64,000 nt of DNA from Bacillus sp. FJAT-18017 (GCF_001278805.1 NZ_CP012602.1:4679501-4743500), one strand, 5' to 3'. Counted from the stretch's first letter, positions 17,597-26,959 are shown. Numbers and translations are program-made. Notes: generated by a model from the sequence alone, not told the origin.

Positions 17597-18826
17597 ATGA
17601 AGCTTTTCACAGACATAGATTTGGATGGTTTAGGCTGCGGTTTGCTAGCCAAAATCGCATATGGAGACAAGGCGGACGTTGCCTATTGCTCGCATCGTGT
17701 CTTAAACGACCGCGTCCAGCAGCATCTTGCAAAGAATGAGACCGCCCATGATGAAATCTACATAACTGACATGGCTGTAAACTCCGAAGTGGAAAAAAGG
17801 CTTGCGGAGCGTTTTAAAAAGGGCGGCCATATTAGGCTTATTGATCACCATGTGACCGCTATGCATTTCAACCAATATGAATGGGGTTTCGTTTTACCGG
17901 AGTATGAAACAGGTAAAAAAACCTGCGCGACCTCTCTTTTCTATGAACATCTTGTCAAGACCAATGCCCTCCGCCCGACAAAGGCACTCGACGAATTTGT
18001 CGACCTTGTACGCCAATATGATACATGGGAATGGGATGAAAACAACAACACGGCCGCCAAAAGGCTTAATGATCTATTTTATATCATGGAACGGAATGAA
18101 TTTGAGGAGGTTCTGCTTGAACGGCTCAAGAAAAACCCGGAGGCCTTTTCATTATCTAAAAATGAAAACTTCCTGCTGGACATTGAAGATGCGAAAATCG
18201 AACGATATATCCGTTCTAAAAGCAGGCAGCTTGTCCAGGCAAAAGTTGATGGATATTTTGCAGGAATTATCCATGCCGAGCAATATTTGTCGGAGCTGGG
18301 TAACGCGCTGAACAAACTGTACCCACATCTTGATATGGTCATTCTCCTAAATGTTGGCGGGAAAAAGGCGGGGTTCCGGACAATTCATGATGAAGTGAAT
18401 GTTGCCGAATTTGCATCACGCTTCGGAGGCGGAGGGCACCCAAAGGCATCCGGCTGTGAACTCGGTAAAGATGCTTTCCAAATATTTGTAGTTGATGTTT
18501 TTTCGCTTCAGCCGCTTAAACTCGATGCAGACAGAAATGAACTGAACATAAAAGGCACCTCCTATGGAACCTTTTTTGAAAACAGAAATGGTGACATGAT
18601 TCTTATTCGGCCATCAGAAGGCGGGAAAGTTGAGGCTGTTCATAAAGGGGCAGTCCAAAAAGAGTATTCTACATTTGCCGATGCTGAACGGGATGTGAAA
18701 AGGAACTATTCAGCCTGGCTCAGCTATGACAATGACTTGCTAAGAAGACTGGGCGAGGCACTGGATATACCATTTGAAGAAGCAAGACAATCATACAAAG
18801 AAATGCTTCATCATTTAACAGAGTAA
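17597..18826 (+). CDS. DHH-family phosphoesterase, NrnB-like oligoribonuclease
   Basis: Predicted Mn-dependent phosphodiesterase of 409 residues. The N-terminal DHH domain shows TDIDLDGLG (Asp6, Asp8, Asp10) and the DHH signature at 83-85 (LIDHHVT); the C-terminal DHHA1 part has FGGGGHPKASGC. Family members of this layout degrade short oligoribonucleotides (nanoRNA) or cyclic dinucleotide products; the start MKLFTDIDLDGLGCG and the overall form recall Bacillus NrnB. An extra ~90 residues follow the DHHA1 motif. ATG at 17597 is chosen for its AAGGAG 8 bp upstream. It is monocistronic with a perfect terminator. The exact substrate is inferred. Confidence 0.8.
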   Translation: MKLFTDIDLDGLGCGLLAKIAYGDKADVAYCSHRVLNDRVQQHLAKNETAHDEIYITDMAVNSEVEKRLAERFKKGGHIRLIDHHVTAMHFNQYEWGFVLPEYETGKKTCATSLFYEHLVKTNALRPTKALDEFVDLVRQYDTWEWDENNNTAAKRLNDLFYIMERNEFEEVLLERLKKNPEAFSLSKNENFLLDIEDAKIERYIRSKSRQLVQAKVDGYFAGIIHAEQYLSELGNALNKLYPHLDMVILLNVGGKKAGFRTIHDEVNVAEFASRFGGGGHPKASGCELGKDAFQIFVVDVFSLQPLKLDADRNELNIKGTSYGTFFENRNGDMILIRPSEGGKVEAVHKGAVQKEYSTFADAERDVKRNYSAWLSYDNDLLRRLGEALDIPFEEARQSYKEMLHHLTE

Positions 18827-18831
18827 TAAAA

Positions 18832-18860
18832 AGCGCTCATTCCCGGTTGGAATGAGCGCT
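18832..18860 (+). terminator. Terminator of NrnB-like gene
   Basis: AGCGCTCATTCC and GGAATGAGCGCT form a perfect 12-bp stem with a 5-base loop, followed by GAATTTTTTA. Confidence 0.9.
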
Positions 18861-18976
18861 GAATTTTTTAAATTATAGTTTATACACACAGCTGCCTAGA
18901 GTTCTGGTCTAGGCGTATATCTATTTATCTTCCTCAAGTAGCATTCCATATCGCAATAGACATAGCCATAGGGCTT

Positions 18977-20647
18977 TTAATATAGGAAATATACTCTTGT
19001 TTCAAAAGGCTTCATTGTAAATTCCTTCGGCAGTTTCTTCCCCTGTACGGGATAGTTATTCAGGATCAATTCACTTTTCTTATATCGGATTGCTGCCGGC
19101 ATTTTAAACCTGGATGGAGTTCCATGCACATTGCACAGAATAATTGCCTTTTGTCTCCCCAGCGTCCGGGTGTAGACAAATAGCTTTGGGTGATTCGGAT
19201 AATATAAGTGATACTTGCCATAAACAAACAGCTTATTTTCTTTGCGCAGCCTAATTAATTCCTTGTAAAAATGAAGGATAGAATCCTTATCATCCAGCTG
19301 GCTGGCGACATTGATTTTTGTGTAATTTGGATTAATCCCGAACCATGTTTTATCCGCAGCCGTAAATCCAGCCAGATGTGAAGAATCCCATTGCATTGGG
19401 GTCCGTGCATTGTCACGCCCATGCTTCCAGATAAACTCCATAATTTCCTCATGGGAGCGGCCCTTTTCAGTTTCAATCCTATAATAGTTGCGCATGCCAA
19501 CATCATTATAGTCCTCGATAGAAGGAAATTGGACATTGGTCATTCCAATTTCCTGCCCCTGGTAGATAAACGGCGTTCCTTTCATGAAAAAGTACATCGC
19601 CCCTAGCATCTTTGCGCTTTCTTTCCAATACTTTTTATCATTTCCCCAGGTTGAAACCCGGCGCGGCTGGTCATGGTTTTCAATGAACAGGGCATTCCAG
19701 CCAATACCCTCAAGGCCTTTTTGCCATTTTGTCAAAACCCGCTTCAATGCTTTAACATCGACCGAGTCTTTCTTATTCTTGTCCCATAGTCCCAAGAACT
19801 CGAATTGAAAAATCATATTGAAATAGCCGTCCCTCTCACCAACCCACTTGTCGGCGTCAGTGATGCGGACTCCATTGGCTTCTCCGACTGTCATGACATC
19901 ATAGTTGCGGGTTGTTTTGCTGACAAACTCTTTCAGGAAGCCGTCAACACCCTCGACGTTCATCATATAATCAAAGGAAGGAACATACTCTAAGCCCTTT
20001 GGATTCGGCATGTCAGGCAAGCCAGGCTTCTTTTTTATATGTGAAATGGCATCGACCCTGAAACCGTCAATCCCTTTATCCAGCCACCAATTTACCATGT
20101 CATAAAGCGCATTTCTGACCTCGGGATTTTCCCAGTTCAAATCAGGCTGACGGGCTGAAAAAATATGCATGAAATATTGCCCGGTCTGCTCATCCAGTTT
20201 CCAGGCTGAGCCACTGAAGATAGATTCCCAATTATTCGGCTCCCGCCCGTCCTCGCCATCACGCCAAATATACCAATCTCGCTTTGGATTGTTTTTAGAT
20301 GACCGTGATTCAATAAACCAGGGATGCTCATCACTCGTATGGTTAATGACAAGGTCAAGGATAAGCTTCATCCCGCGCTTGTGCACTTCTTCCAAAAGCT
20401 CATTAAAATCCGCCATTGTTCCAAACTCGTCCATGATATCCTGGTAATCTGAAATATCATACCCATTGTCATCATTCGGCGACTTATACATTGGCGACAG
20501 CCAGATGACATCGATACCAAGCTCCTTTATATAATCGAGCTTTGCGGTTACGCCCTTCAAATCGCCAATCCCATCACCATTGCTATCCATAAAACTTCTG
20601 GGATACACTTGATAGCAAATACTTTCTTTCCACCACTTTTTATCCAT
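18977..20647 (-). CDS. malL: Alpha-glucosidase / oligo-1,6-glucosidase (GH13_31)
   Basis: Intracellular glycoside hydrolase of 556 residues that releases glucose from the non-reducing ends of maltose- or isomaltose-type oligosaccharides. It has the (beta/alpha)8 GH13 blocks: DLVINHTSDEH (~98-108), GFRVDAISHI with nucleophile Asp199, TVGEA with acid/base Glu256, and ENHDQPR with Asp326. The calcium-loop-like DSNGDGIGDL is at 21-30. Residue 200 is Ala; in this subfamily Val here goes with isomaltose activity, so maltose preference is possible. ATG at 20647 is chosen because TGAGGTG lies just upstream; earlier in-frame ATGs lack a site. A cre/LacI-type operator precedes it, implying sugar control. 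Confidence 0.88.
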   Translation of the reverse strand: MDKKWWKESICYQVYPRSFMDSNGDGIGDLKGVTAKLDYIKELGIDVIWLSPMYKSPNDDNGYDISDYQDIMDEFGTMADFNELLEEVHKRGMKLILDLVINHTSDEHPWFIESRSSKNNPKRDWYIWRDGEDGREPNNWESIFSGSAWKLDEQTGQYFMHIFSARQPDLNWENPEVRNALYDMVNWWLDKGIDGFRVDAISHIKKKPGLPDMPNPKGLEYVPSFDYMMNVEGVDGFLKEFVSKTTRNYDVMTVGEANGVRITDADKWVGERDGYFNMIFQFEFLGLWDKNKKDSVDVKALKRVLTKWQKGLEGIGWNALFIENHDQPRRVSTWGNDKKYWKESAKMLGAMYFFMKGTPFIYQGQEIGMTNVQFPSIEDYNDVGMRNYYRIETEKGRSHEEIMEFIWKHGRDNARTPMQWDSSHLAGFTAADKTWFGINPNYTKINVASQLDDKDSILHFYKELIRLRKENKLFVYGKYHLYYPNHPKLFVYTRTLGRQKAIILCNVHGTPSRFKMPAAIRYKKSELILNNYPVQGKKLPKEFTMKPFETRVYFLY

Positions 20648-20679
20648 CTTGCACCTCATAGTTAGCATATTCATTTTAA

Positions 20680-20693
20680 TGCAAACGATTGCA
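20680..20693. promoter_or_regulatory. cre or LacI-family operator upstream of malL
   Basis: TGCAAACGATTGCA is a near-perfect 14-bp dyad with the central CG of LacI/GalR-family operators and fits the CcpA cre consensus. It lies about 33 bp upstream of the glucosidase start codon, where binding would repress. Confidence 0.65.
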
Positions 20694-20783
20694 CAATTAA
20701 GCACAAAAACAGGATTGATAGAACAACCCATCACCTACATAGTAACATACTAATCTATTTTCCAAAACCAGTCTTAATAAAAA

Positions 20784-20834
20784 ATAGGCTTTCCTTAACA
20801 AAAAGCGCAAGCGTTTATAAAAAGAAAAGCCCTA
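20784..20834 (-). terminator. Terminator of the two-component operon
   Basis: AGGGCTTTTC and GAAAGCCT pair around an inner AAACGC/GCGCTTT hairpin. On the minus strand the end is ATTTTTTATT. It immediately follows the response regulator stop codon. Confidence 0.6.
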
Positions 20835-20837
20835 TAT

Positions 20838-21527
20838 TCAGATTTTCAGCCTATATCCCGCCCCCCAGACTGTTTCAATATACTGAGGCTTTGATGAATC
20901 CATTTCAATTTTTTCCCTGAGCTTCCTTATGTGGACTGTCACAGTCGAAATATCTCCAAAAGCATCAATACCCCATATATGCTCGAAAAGCTGCTCCTTA
21001 CTAAAGACCCGATTAGGATTTTTCACAAAGAATACTAAAAGATCGTACTCTTTAGCTGTAAGGGTAATTTCCTGGCCTTCCCGGTATACTCTGTGGTCAT
21101 CAATATCAATTGCCAAGGCCCCAAGCGAAATAACGCTCTTACGGGCAGTTTCCCTGCCAAGCAGCCGATCATAGCGTGACAAATGTGCCTTTACCCTCGC
21201 CACCATTTCTCCAGGAGAAAATGGCTTTACCATATAATCATCTGCGCCCAGCCCCAGGCCCCTAATTTTATCAACATCCTCTTTCCTTGCAGAAATCATC
21301 ACAATAGGTGTATCCTTCACCTGGCGTATATGCCGGCAAATTTCGAATCCTCCCAGACCAGGGAGCATCAAATCCAGTATAAAACAATCAAACTCTTCTG
21401 ATAGTGCCTTATCAAGCCCAGCTTTTCCATTTTCCTCTATATCAACACGGAAGCCCTCGGCCTCAAGATAGTCACGCTGCAGCTCAGCGATGTCCTGGTC
21501 ATCTTCAATAATCAGTATATGCTTCAT
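20838..21527 (-). CDS. OmpR/PhoB-family response regulator
   Basis: DNA-binding response regulator of 229 residues. The receiver domain (1-~115) has the acidic pocket EDD (8-10), phospho-acceptor Asp52 (LDLMLPG), Thr/Ser around 79 (MISAR) and Lys101 (VKPFSPGE). The C-terminal winged helix (~130-229) ends in TVTVHIRKLREKIE..YIETVWGAGYRLK. TAGGTGG precedes the ATG. It lies 51 bp downstream of the histidine kinase gene on the same strand and is its evident partner. The regulon is unknown. Confidence 0.93.
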   Translation of the reverse strand: MKHILIIEDDQDIAELQRDYLEAEGFRVDIEENGKAGLDKALSEEFDCFILDLMLPGLGGFEICRHIRQVKDTPIVMISARKEDVDKIRGLGLGADDYMVKPFSPGEMVARVKAHLSRYDRLLGRETARKSVISLGALAIDIDDHRVYREGQEITLTAKEYDLLVFFVKNPNRVFSKEQLFEHIWGIDAFGDISTVTVHIRKLREKIEMDSSKPQYIETVWGAGYRLKI

Positions 21528-21578
21528 CTTATACCACCTATAGTTCTACAAGATTATTAATATTATTTATGGGTGTGG

Positions 21579-23069
21579 CTACTCAGAATACGGGGTCATT
21601 AGAGGCAACGCAATAATCATTGTGGTTCCTTCCCCTTCTATGCTTTCAACCCTGATTAATCCGTTATGCATTTCGACAATTTGTTTGGCAATGGTCAGCC
21701 CAAGCCCTGAACCGCCTGTCTTTTTATTTCGAGAATCCTCGGCCCTGTAAAAGGTATCAAATACACGAGGAAGGGATTCTTCCTGGATGCCGGGTCCGTT
21801 ATCCTGAATTTTAACAACCGCAAATCCGTCTCTCTCTTTAAGCGAGATTTCTATCTTACCAGCTTCCTTGTCCATATACTTGGAGCTATTCTGAAAAATA
21901 TTATTGAAGACCCTCATTAGTTTTTCGCGGTCAGCCTTGACAAGGACTGTCAGCTCCAATTCCATCTCCAGCAACAGCTGAATTCCCTTTTTACGGAGTT
22001 CAAGTTCTGCTACCTCTGCGATATCCTTTATATATCTGGTTAAATCCACTTTTTCAAAATGGAAAGGCACTTGATTCAAATCGAGCGTAGAGGTTAGAAA
22101 CAGTTCATTTATCATTGCATCCATTTCATTTGCCCGCTTGTAGATTATATCTATATATTTAGTACGCTTTTCTTCGGTATTGGCAATCCCGTCCTTGATA
22201 CCTTCAACATATCCCTTTATCGAACTGATAGGTGTTTTTAAATCATGGGAAATATTCGATAACAAAAGCTTCCGATCGTTTTCAAACTGAATCTGTCTGT
22301 CTATGGATTCCTTAAGCTTCTCCCTCATCTTTTCAAAGTCCTCTATAAGTTCACCGATTTCATCCTTGCGTTTCGTCTCAAGCTTAAAGTCAAGATTGCC
22401 AGCCATAATTTTCCCGGCCGCATCCTGAAGAAGTTTCATTGGATTGATAATGCCCCTTGAAACGATATATGACAAAAGCCCGTTTGTTAAAAGGAGAGCT
22501 AGTACACAAATGACCATGATAACCGGAAGATGCTTTAGCGCAAACTGTTCAAGGGAAGTTGCTTCTTCAACAATAAAGATGCTTCCTTCCCGGCCATCAG
22601 GCAACACATAGTCATGCTGCCGGAATTTGAATGGTTTTCCGTCGACCTCTACACTCTCATGGACCTGATTCACAAAACTTCCAAACGAAGGCAGCTTGTC
22701 TTCGATTGCTACTCCTTTAAACATCTCATCTGTATAAGTTAGCTTCCCATCAATGCGGATGATCAGTTCGTAATCGTATTTATTAAGGCGGGAATCCATC
22801 TCATTAAGATAAGTTTCCTGCTCCAGCTTATCAGGCTCAGCGGTTGTCATCAGTTTAAGCTCACCAAACAATTCGTCACGTCTGGCTATCCGTTCAAGCT
22901 CATTCACATAACTCGACAGCCTGCCCTCTTCACCATATACAAGCATAAGAGCTGATACAGCGATCAGGAAAAAGAGGATAGGCACAACCAACATGGCACC
23001 GAATGCAAGCATAAGCTTTTTCTGAATCGACATATCCTTCACAACTTTCTTTGGCCTTCCACCAAACAT
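21579..23069 (-). CDS. Membrane sensor histidine kinase
   Basis: Transmembrane kinase of up to 496 residues. There is a membrane helix at ~17-45, an extracellular sensing domain (~46-177), a second helix (~180-203), HAMP (~204-258), a HisKA dimerisation domain with phospho-acceptor His275 (SNISHDLKTPISSIKGYVEG) and an HATPase_c domain (NIFQNSSKYMD, DNGPGI, GGSGLGLTIAK). The start is uncertain: neither the ATG at 23069 nor the in-frame ATG 12 codons later has a well-spaced ribosome site. It is the middle gene of a DUF6583-like/kinase/regulator unit. The ligand is not predictable; no cell-wall or metal-specific motif is seen. Confidence 0.92.
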   Translation of the reverse strand: MFGGRPKKVVKDMSIQKKLMLAFGAMLVVPILFFLIAVSALMLVYGEEGRLSSYVNELERIARRDELFGELKLMTTAEPDKLEQETYLNEMDSRLNKYDYELIIRIDGKLTYTDEMFKGVAIEDKLPSFGSFVNQVHESVEVDGKPFKFRQHDYVLPDGREGSIFIVEEATSLEQFALKHLPVIMVICVLALLLTNGLLSYIVSRGIINPMKLLQDAAGKIMAGNLDFKLETKRKDEIGELIEDFEKMREKLKESIDRQIQFENDRKLLLSNISHDLKTPISSIKGYVEGIKDGIANTEEKRTKYIDIIYKRANEMDAMINELFLTSTLDLNQVPFHFEKVDLTRYIKDIAEVAELELRKKGIQLLLEMELELTVLVKADREKLMRVFNNIFQNSSKYMDKEAGKIEISLKERDGFAVVKIQDNGPGIQEESLPRVFDTFYRAEDSRNKKTGGSGLGLTIAKQIVEMHNGLIRVESIEGEGTTMIIALPLMTPYSE

Positions 23070-23147
23070 GCGGCCATTTAATAGAAATACTAATCACTAT
23101 AACTATAATAGAAATAGGGCTATACGACACAGCCCCATTTCAACGAA

Positions 23148-24020
23148 TTAATGTACTTTTTTCATTTCGAATTGCTTGATCTCTTTGCCTGTCAGATCGA
23201 CCTTGTCAACTGTTGTAGTGCCAACTGACTTTACAGCGATATCCATGGTAATCTCAATTTTATGCTGGACGCCCAAGGCATCTTTGCCTTTAATTTTAAA
23301 AATGGCATCCTGCGACTTAATCAGACCTTCATCAGTGAGCTTAACTTTTACATACGCCTTTTCGATAGAAATTTCCTCTTCTAGCTTTGGAAGCTGGGAA
23401 GTGAAGCATTCACTTAAGAATGGATATTCAGCAGGCGTCAGTTCAATGTCACTGTGGGCTTTGAAGCCCATTTTTATGACCTGCTTGCCGATGGTATGAA
23501 TAATGTTAGGGAAATCGTCTTTATTCATATCAATTATGATTGTATTGCCTTTTTGTTGAAATTCCCCCTGGACCGGCTGGGCTACCGCATCGATAATCAA
23601 CTCTCCAAGCTTGAGCATTTCAGGGTCATGGAAAGTCTCGCCTTCCTTCTTGTTCATACTCGGATGTTCTACACCTTCAAGTATATAGTAAGCGCCGTCT
23701 TCAGGCTGAATGACCGGCCGGCCATTCTCAAGGAAACCATTCATTTTTAGTGTTTGGCTGCTGTTATTTACAGTAACAGTCCCGGCTGCCAAGTCGTTGT
23801 CCTTATCAAACTTCATGGTTGAATCGGTTGAAAGGAGAAGCTTGCCATTATCAGTAATTTTCATATCCATTTCCATCGTTGCATTGTCAATCGTGTGAAT
23901 CTTTTTCATTGCTTCCTTGTAGGCATCGTAGCCTGCTGAACCCGCAAGGATTTTGTATGAACCCGCCCCGGCAAACAGAATTCCAAGAGATGCTGCGATT
24001 GCAATTGCTTTCTTGTTCAT
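23148..24020 (-). CDS. Membrane-anchored or exported DUF6583-like protein
   Basis: Protein of 290 residues with an N-terminal signal-anchor (KKAIAIAASLGILFAGAGSY). The rest is a soluble, beta-rich domain facing outward, with threonine- and lysine-rich strands (TMEMDMKITDNGKLLL). It lacks a lipobox cysteine. The fold resembles the uncharacterised DUF6583 group and, loosely, outer-face lipoproteins of the LolA/LppX shape; this is an impression. A perfect AGGAGG lies 8 bp before the ATG. It is first in a unit with the histidine kinase (78 bp gap) and response regulator, suggesting a sensory accessory or a target. Confidence 0.6.
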   Translation of the reverse strand: MNKKAIAIAASLGILFAGAGSYKILAGSAGYDAYKEAMKKIHTIDNATMEMDMKITDNGKLLLSTDSTMKFDKDNDLAAGTVTVNNSSQTLKMNGFLENGRPVIQPEDGAYYILEGVEHPSMNKKEGETFHDPEMLKLGELIIDAVAQPVQGEFQQKGNTIIIDMNKDDFPNIIHTIGKQVIKMGFKAHSDIELTPAEYPFLSECFTSQLPKLEEEISIEKAYVKVKLTDEGLIKSQDAIFKIKGKDALGVQHKIEITMDIAVKSVGTTTVDKVDLTGKEIKQFEMKKVH

Positions 24021-24535
24021 AAGTATTTCCTCCTAAATAGTTGGTTGATTTGTATTTTTCAGCTGCTAGAAATTGATTCCGCCAAAGTGGCTGTTTTGCA
24101 CTTTTTCAGCCTCTTCAATGTTGAACAAAGGCACACAACGAAACCCTATGGAAAAATAAACCTACCACGTTTTCCATTCAAGCAACGGTAAAATGAGAAG
24201 CTGGCTTGCAAGTACAACAACCCCTCCTTTGGCTTTCGATAAATCAAGCATATCCAATAAACCTAAACTCCCTCTAAACGAATTCTTAAGAAAAGATTAA
24301 TTCTTTGACACACCGTTATTTACAATTACACCTCGTATTAACTCCCCACACTCTGATTGCAGGTTATAAACCGGAACTCAACATTTATAGCCCCGAACCA
24401 AAAATAATAGTCCTTGATCAAAAGTTATAAATTGACACCGCTGCTTGCGGCGATTCTCCTGTACAAGATGCTGTCGTGAGTCCATACTGAAGGTAAGAAG
24501 AAGCAATTGAATACAATAAAAATTGGAGGGTTCCT
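24021..24535. other. Divergent intergenic region without a recognisable gene
   Basis: About 515 bp between the DUF6583-like gene (minus) and the 96-residue gene (plus). It must carry both promoters. I see no ORF with a ribosome binding site, no strong terminator hairpin and no repeat shared with the rest of the window. Confidence 0.4.
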
Positions 24536-24826
24536 ATGGCAGTCAAAACAAAGAAAGTGAATTTTTCTATCCCGCTTACTAACGGCAAGGTCAGGGAGAT
24601 TACAGGCGGTTTGGAGTTCAAGCTGAATACTGGACATGCGGCAGTTGTTCACCCTAGCATCAAGGGGAATGGATGGAGCGTTACGTTAAAAGATACGGGT
24701 CTGCTAATGATTAAGGATGCCGCTAATAAGGATGAAGCGATTGACCTTGCCTTGGAGGAAAGTGAAAAGCTAGGTAAAGAGTTCATTGCCAACCGGATAA
24801 AGCGATTCAAAAAAGAAGGGAAATAA
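24536..24826 (+). CDS. Small basic hypothetical protein, 96 residues
   Basis: Not recognised. The frame begins at ATG 24536, with GGAGGG 5 bp upstream, so it is very likely expressed. The protein is soluble and lysine-rich. It opens with a strand-rich part (KKVNFSIPLTNGKVREITGG...GWSVTLKDTG) and closes with a charged amphipathic helix (DEAIDLALEESEKLGKEFIANRIKRFKKEGK). No signal peptide, cysteine pair or DNA-binding motif is evident. It stands alone between divergent and convergent neighbours, so context gives no role. Confidence 0.7.
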   Translation: MAVKTKKVNFSIPLTNGKVREITGGLEFKLNTGHAAVVHPSIKGNGWSVTLKDTGLLMIKDAANKDEAIDLALEESEKLGKEFIANRIKRFKKEGK

Positions 24827-25037
24827 GGAATACTAATACTCTATAATTTTGGGTTCATACGGGGAAACCACTAAAAGCACCCGCAATTCTTCTACTACTC
24901 ATTCTTCCAAGCCTTCTAAAAGTAAGAAAAACAGTATGGTAAAGTAATGCGGTTGAAAGCGTGGCCGGTTATTTGGACAAGAATTATCGCAGGAACTGGT
25001 TGGAATCGCTGTGGGGAGCAAATCTGCACAATAAAGA

Positions 25038-25074
25038 AAAGGCATCGCCACATATATACGGTGGCGGTGCCTTT
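25038..25074. terminator. Bidirectional terminator downstream of MDR gene
   Basis: AAAGGCATCGCCAC and GTGGCGGTGCCTTT form a 14-bp stem with one G-T pair and a 9-base loop. T-rich sequence flanks both sides. It closes the minus-strand MFS gene. Confidence 0.85.
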
Positions 25075-25085
25075 AATTGTTTATA

Positions 25086-26606
25086 TTAATTTTCAGCAAG
25101 CTTCTTTCTAACCGGAGCTTTATCAAGTGGATCTTCCGCTTGTGTCGCTCTCTTAATAAAGAAGGCAAGTATCAGGGCAATTACGGAAATGAACGTTGCT
25201 ACCAGGAACGAGAAATTAATTCCATCAAGCATCGCCTGTGCCATGATTTGCTGCTTCATTTGAGCTGCGACTTCTGCGGTAGGTTGTTCAGTCAATTTAC
25301 TCATCGCCTCTTTGCCAAGCTCTTCAGCACTTGACTCTGTCCGGTTCGTCATAATGGTGACCAGCAATGCTGTTCCTATAGCACCAGCAACCTGGTTCAT
25401 CGTGTTGTTCATTGCGGTCCCATGCGGATAAAACCTCGGCGGCAGCTGGTTCAGCCCATTTGTCGATACCGGCATGAAGACCATTGACATCCCCAGGCTC
25501 CTTATCGAATACAACACAATCAGATGAGTATAAGATGTTTCAAGGGTAAGCGTTGCGAAATCATATGTCGTAATTGTAATTATGAATAAACCAACAATGG
25601 CAAGAACCTTTCCTCCAAACTTATCAAACAGCCGTCCAGTAATAGGCGACATGAAGGCCATGATAAGGGCTCCCGGAAGCATCAACAGCCCAGCGTCCAT
25701 CGGCGTGATTCCACGCAGGTTTTGGGTATAGATGGGCAGAAGTATCATCCCCGAAAACAATGCCATATTTACGGTCATTGAGATGACAGAAGCCAAGGCA
25801 AAGGCAGGAAATTGGTAAACACGGAAGTTCAGCATCGGATTATCCTGTTTCAGCTGGCGCCAGATGAATATCATCAAGGAGGCGACACCGATAATAATTG
25901 TTCCGTATACTAAAGGACTATCCCAGCCTTTGTTACCCGCCGAGCTAAAACCATATAAGATACCGCCAAAACCAATACTTGATTGAGTGAGTGAAACGAA
26001 ATCAAGCCGGTCATTGGACTTTTCTTTCTTATCTTTTAAAAGGAAGAATCCAATGATTAGGATGGCAGCTGCTATTGGCGTGATGAAATGGAATAGCATT
26101 CTCCAATCATAGTGTTCTACAATCCAACCAGACAGGGTCGGCCCGATTGCAGGGGCAAACATCAAAATCAAACCAAACACACCCATCGCTGTACCCCGTT
26201 TTTCAATTGGGAAGCTGACGAGCATAACATTCATTAATAGCGGCATCAAGATTGCCGAACCCGAAGCCTGCAACATCCTGCCTGTAAGGAGAACAGGGAA
26301 AATGTGCGCAGTTCCAGCTATTATTGTACCCACTGTAAAAATCCCCAAAGCAGCCAGGAATAATTGCCTTACGGAGTATTTTTGGATAAGAAAAGCTGTT
26401 GTTGGAATCAATATTCCGTTAACAAGCATAAAACCTGTTGTCAGCCATTGTACGGTAGCTGGTTCTATTTTCAAATCCGCCATAATGGACGGAAGTGCGA
26501 TATTCAATAATGTATTATTTAAAAATGCGATAAACGCCCCGATCATCAAAACCGCGATAATGCCATAAGGGGGTCTCCCACTGTTGTTTACTGACTTTTG
26601 ATCCAT
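25086..26606 (-). CDS. MDR-type MFS efflux transporter (DHA2, EmrB/QacA-like)
   Basis: Proton-coupled multidrug exporter of 506 residues with about 14 membrane helices. The DHA2 signatures are NTLLNIALPSIMADLKIEPATVQWLTTGFMLVN cut here as NIALPSIM and QWLTTGFMLVNG, plus the antiporter motif C region (GVFGLILMFAPAIGPTLSGW). It resembles Bacillus LmrB/YhcA-type pumps. AGGAGG lies 5 bp before the ATG. It is divergent from a TetR regulator gene ~390 bp away, the usual repressor-pump arrangement, with structured repeat B inserted between them. The drug spectrum is not predictable. Confidence 0.92.
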   Translation of the reverse strand: MDQKSVNNSGRPPYGIIAVLMIGAFIAFLNNTLLNIALPSIMADLKIEPATVQWLTTGFMLVNGILIPTTAFLIQKYSVRQLFLAALGIFTVGTIIAGTAHIFPVLLTGRMLQASGSAILMPLLMNVMLVSFPIEKRGTAMGVFGLILMFAPAIGPTLSGWIVEHYDWRMLFHFITPIAAAILIIGFFLLKDKKEKSNDRLDFVSLTQSSIGFGGILYGFSSAGNKGWDSPLVYGTIIIGVASLMIFIWRQLKQDNPMLNFRVYQFPAFALASVISMTVNMALFSGMILLPIYTQNLRGITPMDAGLLMLPGALIMAFMSPITGRLFDKFGGKVLAIVGLFIITITTYDFATLTLETSYTHLIVLYSIRSLGMSMVFMPVSTNGLNQLPPRFYPHGTAMNNTMNQVAGAIGTALLVTIMTNRTESSAEELGKEAMSKLTEQPTAEVAAQMKQQIMAQAMLDGINFSFLVATFISVIALILAFFIKRATQAEDPLDKAPVRKKLAEN

Positions 26607-26638
26607 CTGTTCCTCCTGTATACTTTCAGTTCATATTT

Positions 26639-26846
26639 TATCCCACTCTTAACGGGCAGTAAGATTCCCCACATCAACATTCAGAGGATACAAAGAATGT
26701 TAGTGGGGAAGCAACTGCCCGTATATGTTCGATTGGTGAACTAATATTTTTCTTGGGGCTTTAGTCCTAAGAAAAATCAATCGTGCGTTAGCGCGACTAG
26801 CCATCCGTAGGGTAAGGACACCCCACGGATGGAAGGTTCACTTTAT
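26639..26846. repeat. Structured intergenic repeat, copy B (intact)
   Basis: A 208-bp element rich in pairing segments. ACGGGCAGT (26652-26660) pairs with ACTGCCCGT (26714-26722), enclosing CCCCAC/GTGGGG and ACATTC/GAATGT. CGATTG (26730) pairs with CAATCG, TTTTTCTT with AAGAAAAA, and CCATCCGT (26801) with ACGGATGG (26825). GTGAAC (26736-26741) can pair with GTTCAC (26836-26841), closing a multibranch domain. It has no ORF. A degenerate copy lies at 17329-17494 in the same orientation. Confidence 0.85.
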
Positions 26847-26959
26847 ATCCAAATTCCACATGCACTCTATCATATACCATGAGTCCAAAAAATTCAATCA
26901 GTAAATTTCCATGTTTTTCGGGGGTTTGAATAATCTTATAAAATAGTTTAGTATTGTTT

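Noticed and set aside
24843..24945. Ser/Thr/Lys-rich frame after the 96-residue gene (32 codons from a TTG)
   Set aside because: No Shine-Dalgarno near the TTG and no ATG start; it may be decayed coding DNA, but this cannot be supported.
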